Source: Gammaproteobacteria bacterium
GTDB lineage: Bacteria; Pseudomonadota; Gammaproteobacteria; Magnimaribacterales; Magnimaribacteraceae
NCBI GenBank assembly: GCA_004214065.1
Contig: SGZM01000003.1
Coordinates: 1-64,000, forward strand
DNA: 64,000 nucleotides
Direction of reading: 5' to 3'
Of this stretch, positions 56,691 through 64,000 are shown piece after piece. The position numbers and the translations under genes are program-made. Below the pieces are notes generated by a model. That model worked only from the letters and a program-made list of their open reading frames with translations, ran no database searches and was not told the DNA's origin. Each line of letters begins with the position of its first letter. The first letter of the stretch is position 1.

Positions 56691-57661
56691 ATTTAAGACT
56701 ACCTTTAATCATAAAAATACTATTTTTAAGTTCTTTTCAGTACTTATATGCTGACTATTCTTCGCGCGATGAAGTAAATAATTTTATTGAATACATGTCA
56801 GAAAAACATGAATTTAGTAAATCTGAACTCAAAAATTTATTTGATCAAGCCGAATATCAGGAAAAAGTTGTGAGGATAATGAATCGGCAACCTGAAGGTA
56901 CAATGACCTGGGGAAGATATAAAGGAATAATGATTAATGATTCTCGTATATCGGCTGGTAAAGAATTTATAGAATCGTATGGAAACGAATTAAAACGTGC
57001 TGAAGACATTTACGGTGTTCCAGCAGAAATAATAGCCTCTATAATTGGAATAGAAACAAGGTACGGTAGGATAAAAGGCAATACAAGAGTCATAGATTCT
57101 CTGAGTACTTTAGCTTTCGATTATCCAAGAAGAGCAAAGTTCTTTAAAATTCAACTTGAAGAATTCTTGCTGTTGAGTAGAGAAGAAAAATTCAATCCCG
57201 AAGAAATAAAAGGGTCTATAGCCGGAGCCATGGGTTATGGACAGTTTATGCCTGATAGTTATAGAAATTATGCCGTTGATTTTGATAAAGATGGTGTGAG
57301 AGATATTTTAAATAATCCGGTTGATGCAATTGGAAGCGTTGCAAACTTTCTCAATAAGAAGGGTAAATGGAAACCAAATACACCGGTTGCAATAAAAGCT
57401 CGTGCTGTAAATCAAGTCGAAGACTTTAAATCATCTTTCAAGCCTTATATGACAGATATTGAACTATCGAAGCTTGGCCTTGAACCTATAGAACAGATAC
57501 CTGGCAATTTAAAGTTTGTTCCTATCTCTTTGGATGCTAATGAAGGTTACGAATATTGGTTAGGTTTTAATAATTATAATTCTTTATCTAGGTACAATCG
57601 TAGTAAGCTCTACGTAATGGCTGTTTTTGAATTTAGTAATGAATTGTCAAAATATTTATAG
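56687..57661 (+). CDS. mltB: Membrane-bound lytic murein transglycosylase B family
   Basis: A 324-residue enzyme that cuts glycan strands to 1,6-anhydroMurNAc. A short hydrophobic signal (KILFLSSFQYLYA) without a clear lipobox, the catalytic glutamate in IIGIETRYGRIKG near residue 125, and GAMGYGQFMPDSYRNYAVDFDKDG, a typical substrate loop. MltB is a lipoprotein in E. coli, but the missing lipobox here suggests a soluble periplasmic form. Usual place between rodA and dacA, with no rlpA gene between. Confidence 0.92.
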   Translation: MNLRLPLIIKILFLSSFQYLYADYSSRDEVNNFIEYMSEKHEFSKSELKNLFDQAEYQEKVVRIMNRQPEGTMTWGRYKGIMINDSRISAGKEFIESYGNELKRAEDIYGVPAEIIASIIGIETRYGRIKGNTRVIDSLSTLAFDYPRRAKFFKIQLEEFLLLSREEKFNPEEIKGSIAGAMGYGQFMPDSYRNYAVDFDKDGVRDILNNPVDAIGSVANFLNKKGKWKPNTPVAIKARAVNQVEDFKSSFKPYMTDIELSKLGLEPIEQIPGNLKFVPISLDANEGYEYWLGFNNYNSLSRYNRSKLYVMAVFEFSNELSKYL

Positions 57662-57663
57662 AT

Positions 57664-58836
57664 ATGAACAAACTATCAAGATTTTATTTTAAATTATTTT
57701 TAGGACTTAGCTTGGTTCTGATTAATCCTTCCTTGTTTGCTGAAGAAAGTTTTATACCTAAGCCTCCTTCTCTGAATGCATCAAACTATATTCTTATGGA
57801 CTCTATGTCAGGAAGAGTACTTGCAGAAAGCGGGGCTGATGAAAAAATAGAACCGGCTAGTATTACGAAAGTTATGACTGGTTACGTGGCTGTTGACCAA
57901 ATACAACAAGGCTATGTTAACTTGAGTGATGAAGTTTACATAAGTGAGAATTGTTGGAAAAAAGGAGGCTCTAAAATGTTTATTAGAGAAGGAACAAAAG
58001 TTCTATTCTCTGATCTCATAAAGGGTATGGTTATACAGTCAGGTAATGATGCAAGTTGTGCTATAGCCGAGCATGTGGCTGCTTCAGAAGAGGGATTTGT
58101 AGAACTTATGCAAATGTACGCTAAAGATTTAGGGCTTGTTAATACTCAGTTTAGAAATGTGAGCGGATGGCCTGATCCAGAGCATTTTTCATCTGCTAGA
58201 GATTTAGCCATCTTAACTCAACAAATGATAAGAAATTTTCCTGAGCATTATTCTCTTTATAAAGAAAAATATTTTACTTATAACGATATTAAACAGCGAA
58301 ATAGAAATAGTCTCCTTTGGCAAGATGATTCCATAGATGGTGTGAAAACAGGCCATACTGAGAGTGCAGGGTATTGTTTGGTGACCTCAGGCGTAAGGAA
58401 TGATACGCGACTAATTGCTGTAACTTTGAGAAGCTCAACTGAAAAATCTAGATTAACAGATAACAGAAGATTGTTGGACTATGGGTTTAGATATTTTAGA
58501 ACTAAAAAAGTATTAGAGACTAATACGGTCTTAGTGAGTGAGCAAGTTTGGGGCGGTGAGCAGGAAACAATCCAATTATCTGCTGCAACAGAGCTTTTTT
58601 TGACTCTTTCTCCTAGAGACTTTCCTAGAATAGAATCAAAAATTAAACTAAATGATTACCTGCAAGCGCCAATTGAGTCAGATCAAGTAGTTGGATCTGT
58701 TGATTTAATGCTAGATGGAAATTCCATAGCTTCTGTTGATGTAGTGGCTATGAGCAGTGTTACTGCATTGGGATTCTTTGGTCGCGCCTGGTCTAATATC
58801 AAATTACTTACCCATCAATTTTTGATGGAGGAGTAA
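57664..58836 (+). CDS. dacA: D-alanyl-D-alanine carboxypeptidase (PBP5/6 type)
   Basis: A 390-residue class C penicillin-binding protein that trims the pentapeptide. Signal peptide 1-26, SxxK in PASITKVMTGYVA near residue 62, SGN in IQSGNDASCAIAEH near 125, KTG in VDGVKTGHTESAGY near 229, then the C-terminal beta domain and an amphipathic tail (SNIKLLTHQFLMEE) that could anchor it to the membrane. Length and motifs normal. Confidence 0.95.
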   Translation: MNKLSRFYFKLFLGLSLVLINPSLFAEESFIPKPPSLNASNYILMDSMSGRVLAESGADEKIEPASITKVMTGYVAVDQIQQGYVNLSDEVYISENCWKKGGSKMFIREGTKVLFSDLIKGMVIQSGNDASCAIAEHVAASEEGFVELMQMYAKDLGLVNTQFRNVSGWPDPEHFSSARDLAILTQQMIRNFPEHYSLYKEKYFTYNDIKQRNRNSLLWQDDSIDGVKTGHTESAGYCLVTSGVRNDTRLIAVTLRSSTEKSRLTDNRRLLDYGFRYFRTKKVLETNTVLVSEQVWGGEQETIQLSAATELFLTLSPRDFPRIESKIKLNDYLQAPIESDQVVGSVDLMLDGNSIASVDVVAMSSVTALGFFGRAWSNIKLLTHQFLMEE

Positions 58837-58845
58837 GCAAATTAA

Positions 58846-59682
58846 ATGTGGGTTTTTCTTAATGGCCGTATATTAAGAGAAGATAAAGCCAGAATATCTC
58901 CGTTGGATAGAGGGTTTACTTTTGCTGATGGAGTATATGAAGTAATTCCTTCATATAACAACAAACGGTTTCTTTTTGAAGAGCATTTAACAAGACTTAA
59001 AAAGTCACTTAATAAATTATTTATTCCTTGTCCCCAAGTTTTGGATGAACTTAATTCTATATTGTCTGAACTTCATAAAAAAAATGGTTTTAAGAATCAA
59101 TTTTTTTACATTCAAATAACTAGAGGGGTCCAAGATATACGGTCCCATGAAGCTGAGTCAGAAATTCTCCCTACAGTTTTCATCACTTCTCAAAATTTAG
59201 ACTTAAACCCTTATAGAAACAATCCAGATAAAAAAGGTTTAAGCGTAAGATTAGAAGAAGATATTAGATGGGCTAGATGTGACATAAAGACTACTGGATT
59301 AACAGGTAATATTTTATCTTCTCATGATCCTTCAAAAAGTAAGGTGGATGAGATTATATTTCATAAGAATGGAATAATTAATGAAGGGTCAAAATCCAAT
59401 GTATTTATTTTGATCGAAAATTCTATTTTAACGCCTTCTCTAGATCAAAATATTCTTCCAGGTATAACAAGGGACTTTATTATAGAAAAGTTAAGAGGAA
59501 CAGATTTGGAAGTGCTTGAGACGGAGGTTAGTTTAGATCAATTCAGAAGTGCTGAAGAAATTTGGTTAACCAGCTCCACGAAAGAAATACAACCAGTTCA
59601 GTATTTAGACGACTTTGAACTTCCTAGAAGAAATTCGCAAGATTATCTATGGCTTGAAGTTCTTAACTACTTTAATCATTAG
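58846..59682 (+). CDS. Class IV PLP aminotransferase, probably D-amino-acid transaminase
   Basis: A 278-residue fold-type IV enzyme. The N-terminal LNGRILREDKARISPLDRGFTFADGVYEVI and the lysine in CDIKTTGL near residue 145, with NEGSKSNVFIL near 182 and LPGITRDFI near 205, fit the D-alanine transaminase/branched-chain transaminase family. Location after dacA suggests D-Ala or D-Glu supply for peptidoglycan, but IlvE-like or ADC-lyase activity cannot be excluded. Nine-base spacer from dacA; last gene of the operon. Confidence 0.85.
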   Translation: MWVFLNGRILREDKARISPLDRGFTFADGVYEVIPSYNNKRFLFEEHLTRLKKSLNKLFIPCPQVLDELNSILSELHKKNGFKNQFFYIQITRGVQDIRSHEAESEILPTVFITSQNLDLNPYRNNPDKKGLSVRLEEDIRWARCDIKTTGLTGNILSSHDPSKSKVDEIIFHKNGIINEGSKSNVFILIENSILTPSLDQNILPGITRDFIIEKLRGTDLEVLETEVSLDQFRSAEEIWLTSSTKEIQPVQYLDDFELPRRNSQDYLWLEVLNYFNH

Positions 59683-60650
59683 AAATTTAAAGCAAGTTCA
59701 CGTATAGAATGCCATGGATTTTTCTCAGAAAGGCCTTTGATTGCAGTATCAATCTCTGCAATATCTTTAAGAGATTTTTTTATTTTGGCTCTAGATGTCT
59801 TCTGAGCTCTTTTTGATAGTTGATCTAAATAATGTCTTGGCCCCCATATGCTTTTTGACGAACCTTCCTCAATGACTTTATATAAATTATAAATTTCTTT
59901 TGATAAGGCCCAAAGAATTAACGGAGGCTGAGTTCCTTCAGATTTTAGAACTTCTATAATCTTTATTGTTCTTTTTTTATCTCCAGAAATAAAAGCATTT
60001 GATAAATCGAAAATTCCATAAGTTGATGCATTTGATATTGATTTTTCTATCATTTGTAAATCAATTCTTTTTAAAGGAAATAATAATGCGAGCTTCATTA
60101 GTTCTTGAGTGGTGGCCAGCAGATTTCCTTCAGTCTTTTCAGAAAGCAGATTTATCGCATCTTTATCTATTTCTAAATTTAAATCTAAAGCTCTTTTTTC
60201 GATCCATTTTGGCATTGAAGATAGATTAATTGGTATTTCTACTACAGAAGTCCCTTTGTCTTCTAAGGACTTGGCCCAAGCACTTGATTGGACTTTCCTT
60301 TCAAGTTTCTCTGCCGAAAAAATTAAAAGTTTATTTTCATCTGGTTGCGAACAATATTCTTTAATTGCCTTTGATCCTTTGTTACCAGGACCAGTTCCTA
60401 TCATCTTTACCTCGATAATTTTTTTTGCACCAAATAAGTCAAAATTTTCATTACTTGTTTCTAGAAAAGACCAATCAGTATCTTTTGAAACGATGAATGT
60501 CTGTTTTTCTTCAAACCCTTCTGCCTTAGCCAATTTAATAACATGATCGCTTAACTCAGTTATCTGAATAGATTCATCTGCAAAGAATGAATAAATACTA
60601 TCAATTTTTTTTTCAGTTTCCTGAAAGAATCTATCCCTATTTAATTTCAT
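59679..60650 (-). CDS. holA: DNA polymerase III delta subunit
   Basis: A 323-residue clamp-loader subunit which opens the sliding clamp. It resembles HolA over the full length: an N-terminal AAA-like domain (LFGAKKIIEVKMIGTGPGNKGSKAIKEY region), the conserved DKDAINLLSEKTEGNLLATTQELMKLALL helix, and the C-terminal collar with KEIYNLY and LKDIAEIDTAIKGLS. Overlaps lptE by 14 bases, as in the usual leuS-lptE-holA order. Converges with the dat-like gene with a 4-base overlap. Confidence 0.92.
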   Translation of the reverse strand: MKLNRDRFFQETEKKIDSIYSFFADESIQITELSDHVIKLAKAEGFEEKQTFIVSKDTDWSFLETSNENFDLFGAKKIIEVKMIGTGPGNKGSKAIKEYCSQPDENKLLIFSAEKLERKVQSSAWAKSLEDKGTSVVEIPINLSSMPKWIEKRALDLNLEIDKDAINLLSEKTEGNLLATTQELMKLALLFPLKRIDLQMIEKSISNASTYGIFDLSNAFISGDKKRTIKIIEVLKSEGTQPPLILWALSKEIYNLYKVIEEGSSKSIWGPRHYLDQLSKRAQKTSRAKIKKSLKDIAEIDTAIKGLSEKNPWHSIRELALNF

Positions 60651-61137
60651 TATTTTGACTTGCCAAAAAGAATTCCATATTTTTAAGAGCTCTTTTTACA
60701 AAGTTTTCTGATGTAATCTCTACTTCTTTCTCAAAAGCTAAAAGGTTAGATTGATTGAAATCTATATATCTAGAGTCACTAAATTCATTATTTATTTGAT
60801 CTAAATCATCTGTTGTTGCTTCATATTTAATTAGATAATCAAGTCTGACTTGAGTAGTCCTTGCACCCAATCCGATGGATCCAACGTAACGCTCTATTTT
60901 ATGATCAGTAATCTTCAATACCAGGTCCGGCTCGATACTTATTTTTTGAAGATTATTATTCATGAGTTTAAGTTGGCGTTCTAATTCTTTATTAAGCTCA
61001 GAGTCTTTTGATATCAATTCTATAGTCTGGTTAGAGAGTATTTTTGATTGTGATCTCAATTCATAGCCACACCCATTTAAAAAAATAAAGAATACACTTA
61101 TTAATATTAGGTCCTTGATGCTTAAGATTATGCTCAT
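60637..61137 (-). CDS. lptE: LPS-assembly lipoprotein LptE
   Basis: A 166-residue lipoprotein that plugs the LptD barrel for lipopolysaccharide export. Lipobox region FIFLNGCGYELRSQ (Cys near residue 23) is the LptE hallmark; the rest is weakly conserved. Identity is secured by position between leuS and holA with 4-base and 14-base overlaps. Confidence 0.9.
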   Translation of the reverse strand: MSIILSIKDLILISVFFIFLNGCGYELRSQSKILSNQTIELISKDSELNKELERQLKLMNNNLQKISIEPDLVLKITDHKIERYVGSIGLGARTTQVRLDYLIKYEATTDDLDQINNEFSDSRYIDFNQSNLLAFEKEVEITSENFVKRALKNMEFFLASQNNEIK

Positions 61138-63581
61138 ACAACTATATTGAGTATTTTGCCAGGTATATAAATTACCTTTCTGATTTCTTTCCCCTCTGTA
61201 TATTTAATGATCTTTTTATCATCTAATGCCAATATCCTTACTTCTTCCTCTGAAGTTTCATGGCTAATCTCAATTTCAGACCTTAATTTCCCGTTTACTT
61301 GGACGGCTATTTTTAATTTATTATCTTGAAGCAATTCATCATCTGTTTCAGGCCAACACTTATCTAAGATTAATTCGTCAGGATAAAGTTTCCACCATAA
61401 ATGTTGACTTATATGAGGCGTAATGGGGGAAAGCATGAGCAAAATAGATTCTATGGCTTCATGTGCAGCTTCTCTACATTCAACACCTGATTCTGTTTCT
61501 AGAAATTCTTTCGGTATCTCATTAGATAGTTCCATGATGGAAGCAATGGCAGTATTAAAACTATGTCTTCTTTCGTAATCGTCTTTTACTTTCGCCAAAG
61601 TTTTATGCGTTTTTGATCTAAGATTCCTTATAGTCTCATTAGATGAATTAAATAACTTTTGGCTTGGGATCCCAGCCTCTATATGTTTATTAACCAATTT
61701 CCATATTCTGTTAATGAATCGATTAGCTCCTTGAACGCCTTGATCAGACCATTCTAAAGATTGCTCAGGAGGGGCTGCAAACATGACGAAAAGTCTCACA
61801 GTATCCGCGCCATATTTCTCTATAAGACCCTGAGGGTCAACGGTATTGCCCTTAGATTTTGACATTTTAGAGCCATCTTTTAATACCATACCCTGGCATA
61901 ATAAATTTCTGAATGGTTCGTCGCCTTCTATTAAATCAAGATCTCTCATGCACCTATAGAAGAATCTCGAATATAGTAAATGTAAAACCGCATGCTCAAT
62001 ACCACCTATATATTGATCAACCGGTAACCAATATTTAGCTCTCTCATCTAGCATAGAATCTTTACTGTCAAAGCTCGCAAATCTTGCGTAATACCACGAA
62101 GACTCAAAAAAGGTATCAAAAGTATCTGTTTCTCGCTTAAAACTTCTACCATCTTGTTTTACATTTAGAAAGTCATCCATATCTTTTAGAGGCGAACTCA
62201 CTCCCTGGAATTTAACTTTGGTAGGCAATTTAACAGGGAGTTCTTTTGCTGCAAGAGAAGTATCGCCATCTTTCAATACAGGTATAGGGGCACCCCAATA
62301 CCTTTGCCTAGAAACCCCCCAATCTCTTAGCCTAAAGTTAGTCTCTCTACTTCCGCAATCTAATTCAATAGCTTTTTTCTCAATTTCCTTAAAAGCTTCG
62401 TCAAAGTTTAGGTCATTAAATTCACCAGAATTAATTAGAATACCTTTTTCTAAAATGGCCTCTTCTATTAATTCATTGGCATCAAAGCTATTTATTACTT
62501 GGAGTATTGGAAGTTTATATTTTTTAGCAAACTCAAAATCTCTTTCATCGTGAGCGGGAACAGCCATAAGAGCTCCTGATCCATAATCACTTAGAACAAA
62601 GTTTCCTATCCAGATAGGTATTTCTTCGCCAGTGAATGGATGGATTGCATTCAGTCCCGTGTAGATACCTTCTTTTTCTTGCTTTGCAAAGTCAGCTTCT
62701 GATTGCTTAACTTTATTTTGCTCATCTATAAATATTTTTATTTGATTATCTTTTTCGGAAAGTTCTTCGCTTATATTATGAGATGTAGAGATGGCAATAA
62801 ACGAAACACCCATAATCGTATCTGGTCTTGTTGTAAAAACACTTATACTTTCTTGATGATCTTTCACTTCGAAAGTGAAATTCATTCCTTCAGATTTTCC
62901 AATCCAGTTTTTTTGTTGAACTTTTACTTGTTCAGGCCAGCCATTTAATTGATCTGTCCCTTCAAGGAGCTCTTCAGCATAATTAGTTATTCTAAGGAAC
63001 CACTGTTTAAGTCTTTTCTTCTCAACCACAGCGCCAGAACGCCAACCTTTTCCATCTATAACTTGTTCATTAGCCAGAACTGTTTGGTCAACTGGATCCC
63101 AATTAACTTCTGCTTCTTCCTGATAAGCCATTCCTTTGTCTAACATTTGTAAAAAGAACCATTGCTCCCATTTGTAATAATCCTCTTCTGAGGTAGCAAA
63201 TTCTCTTTTCCAGTCATAAGCAAATCCCAGGCGGGTAAGTTGAGATTTCATACTCTCTATGTTTTCTAATGTCCAGTCAGAAGGTTGCACCTTATTGTTT
63301 ATTGCAGCATTTTCAGCTGGAAGGCCAAATGCATCCCATCCCATCGGTTGTAAAACATTTTTGCCGAGCATTCTTTGGAATCTACTAATAGCATCTCCAA
63401 TAGTGTAGTTCCTTACGTGACCCATATGGATAGAGCCACTAGGATAAGGAAACATACTCAAGCAGAAAAACTTTTCTTTATTTGGATCTTCAGTAACAGA
63501 GAAAGTCTCATTATCAGCCCAATATTTTTGGACTGCTTCTTCAATGTCCCCAGGTTCATAGAGAAAATCTTCTTCGGGCAT
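61134..63581 (-). CDS. leuS: Leucyl-tRNA synthetase
   Basis: An 815-residue class I synthetase that charges tRNA-Leu. HIGH-type motif YPSGSIHMGHVRNYTIGD near residue 47, the editing domain with FTTRPDTIMGVSF near 250, KMSKS in DGSKMSKSKGNTVDP near 575 and a C-terminal anticodon-binding domain. Slightly shorter than the E. coli enzyme (860) but complete. Preceded by accC two bases upstream, an unusual neighbour, then lptE and holA downstream. Confidence 0.97.
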   Translation of the reverse strand: MPEEDFLYEPGDIEEAVQKYWADNETFSVTEDPNKEKFFCLSMFPYPSGSIHMGHVRNYTIGDAISRFQRMLGKNVLQPMGWDAFGLPAENAAINNKVQPSDWTLENIESMKSQLTRLGFAYDWKREFATSEEDYYKWEQWFFLQMLDKGMAYQEEAEVNWDPVDQTVLANEQVIDGKGWRSGAVVEKKRLKQWFLRITNYAEELLEGTDQLNGWPEQVKVQQKNWIGKSEGMNFTFEVKDHQESISVFTTRPDTIMGVSFIAISTSHNISEELSEKDNQIKIFIDEQNKVKQSEADFAKQEKEGIYTGLNAIHPFTGEEIPIWIGNFVLSDYGSGALMAVPAHDERDFEFAKKYKLPILQVINSFDANELIEEAILEKGILINSGEFNDLNFDEAFKEIEKKAIELDCGSRETNFRLRDWGVSRQRYWGAPIPVLKDGDTSLAAKELPVKLPTKVKFQGVSSPLKDMDDFLNVKQDGRSFKRETDTFDTFFESSWYYARFASFDSKDSMLDERAKYWLPVDQYIGGIEHAVLHLLYSRFFYRCMRDLDLIEGDEPFRNLLCQGMVLKDGSKMSKSKGNTVDPQGLIEKYGADTVRLFVMFAAPPEQSLEWSDQGVQGANRFINRIWKLVNKHIEAGIPSQKLFNSSNETIRNLRSKTHKTLAKVKDDYERRHSFNTAIASIMELSNEIPKEFLETESGVECREAAHEAIESILLMLSPITPHISQHLWWKLYPDELILDKCWPETDDELLQDNKLKIAVQVNGKLRSEIEISHETSEEEVRILALDDKKIIKYTEGKEIRKVIYIPGKILNIVV

Positions 63582-63583
63582 TT

Positions 63584-64000
63584 TTATTTGTCCTTATTAA
63601 GATTTTCGAGATAATTGATATTAAAGGTTCCGTTTATGAAGTTAGGATCATTTATTAGTTTTCTATGCATATCTAAGTTCGTATCAATACCTAGTACATA
63701 CATTTCCTCAAGTGCTCTTTCTAATCTTGCTCTAGCATCTTCCCTGTCATTAGCCCTGCAAATTACTTTTGCTATCAAAGAGTCATAGTAGGGAGGTACT
63801 ACATAATCTTTGTATAAATGGGAATCCATTCTGACACCAATTCCACCAGGGGCATGGTACTCTAAGATTTTACCTGGGGAAGGTAAGAAAGTTTCTGAAT
63901 TTTCTGCATTGATCCTGCATTCAATCGCGTGTCCCTTCATCACAATATCTTCCTGTTTAATTTTTAACTCTTCGTCTCTTGCTATTCTTAGTTGCAGCTT
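63584..64000 (-). CDS. accC: Acetyl-CoA carboxylase biotin carboxylase subunit, C-terminal part
   Basis: The reverse frame is open to the right edge of the window, so the start is missing. Residues KLQLRIARDEEL then GHAIECRINAEN and GVRMDSHLYKDYVVPPYYDSLIAKVI match the C-terminal ATP-grasp part of biotin carboxylase (AccC), including the conserved E-R-N motif. It ends two bases before leuS on the same strand, so the accC transcript probably continues through leuS-lptE-holA. Only 139 codons are seen. Confidence 0.95.
   Translation of the reverse strand, partial: KLQLRIARDEELKIKQEDIVMKGHAIECRINAENSETFLPSPGKILEYHAPGGIGVRMDSHLYKDYVVPPYYDSLIAKVICRANDREDARARLERALEEMYVLGIDTNLDMHRKLINDPNFINGTFNINYLENLNKDK

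Overview
The window is chromosomal DNA from a gene-dense, AT-rich bacterium (about one third G+C by eye). Housekeeping genes (leuS-lptE-holA, nadD-rsfS-rlmH-mrdA-rodA-mltB-dacA, parE-parC, coaD, mutM, tolC, mpl) place it in the Gammaproteobacteria. Very short spacers, overlapping gene ends, a TonB-dependent receptor and many acyl-CoA enzymes, a P450 and 2-oxoglutarate dioxygenases fit a streamlined, heterotrophic marine lineage such as SAR86. That assignment is inference from gene content only. There are no rRNA or tRNA genes, IS elements, prophage or CRISPR arrays, and no gene-free stretch over 300 bases.

Layout. 1-8.3 kb: partial DUF411 gene, YeiH-like transporter, a reverse operon (small Cys protein, GH5-like glycosidase, PhyH-type dioxygenase, exported unknown), alpha/beta hydrolase, DUF3429 protein, penicillin-acylase lipoprotein, SlyB-like lipoprotein. 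8.4-17.6 kb: serine hydrolase, a translationally coupled acyl-CoA dehydrogenase pair, thioesterase, an atypical SDR, an IPNS-like dioxygenase, amidase, an ACAD10/11-type acyl-CoA dehydrogenase and two small unknowns. 17.7-20.4 kb: TPP riboswitch, TonB receptor and PnuC/PnuT transporter, a thiamine (precursor) uptake operon ending in a terminator inside the last codons. 20.5-27.6 kb: katG, coaD, mutM, HSL-type esterase, exported DhlA-like dehalogenase, tolC. 27.7-32.0 kb: peroxiredoxin, CYP125-like P450, a protein of unknown fold, an LvaA-like kinase and a small helical partner. 32.2-51 kb: GH43-like lipoprotein, parE-parC, thioesterases, aldo/keto reductase, argD, DUF2244, ACAD, CoA transferase, PHB-depolymerase-like esterase, enoyl-reductase-like protein, PPi-type phosphofructokinase, mpl, LON-domain protein, carotenoid oxygenase, DedA. 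51-64 kb: proA, nadD through a D-amino-acid transaminase-like gene, meeting holA-lptE-leuS-accC tail to tail.

How the genes fit together. Four acyl-CoA dehydrogenases, three hotdog thioesterases, a CoA transferase, an SDR, a P450 and a hydroxyacyl-CoA-type kinase point to breakdown of hydrophobic or branched acids, possibly sterol or terpenoid side chains. The most interesting candidate is the P450-unknown-kinase-partner operon together with the ACAD10/11-type dehydrogenase: a hydroxylate, phosphorylate, eliminate route. The window also shows a repeated promoter design: a -10 hexamer 6-8 bases before a start codon without a Shine-Dalgarno sequence, suggesting many leaderless mRNAs. nadD appears to start with AUA.
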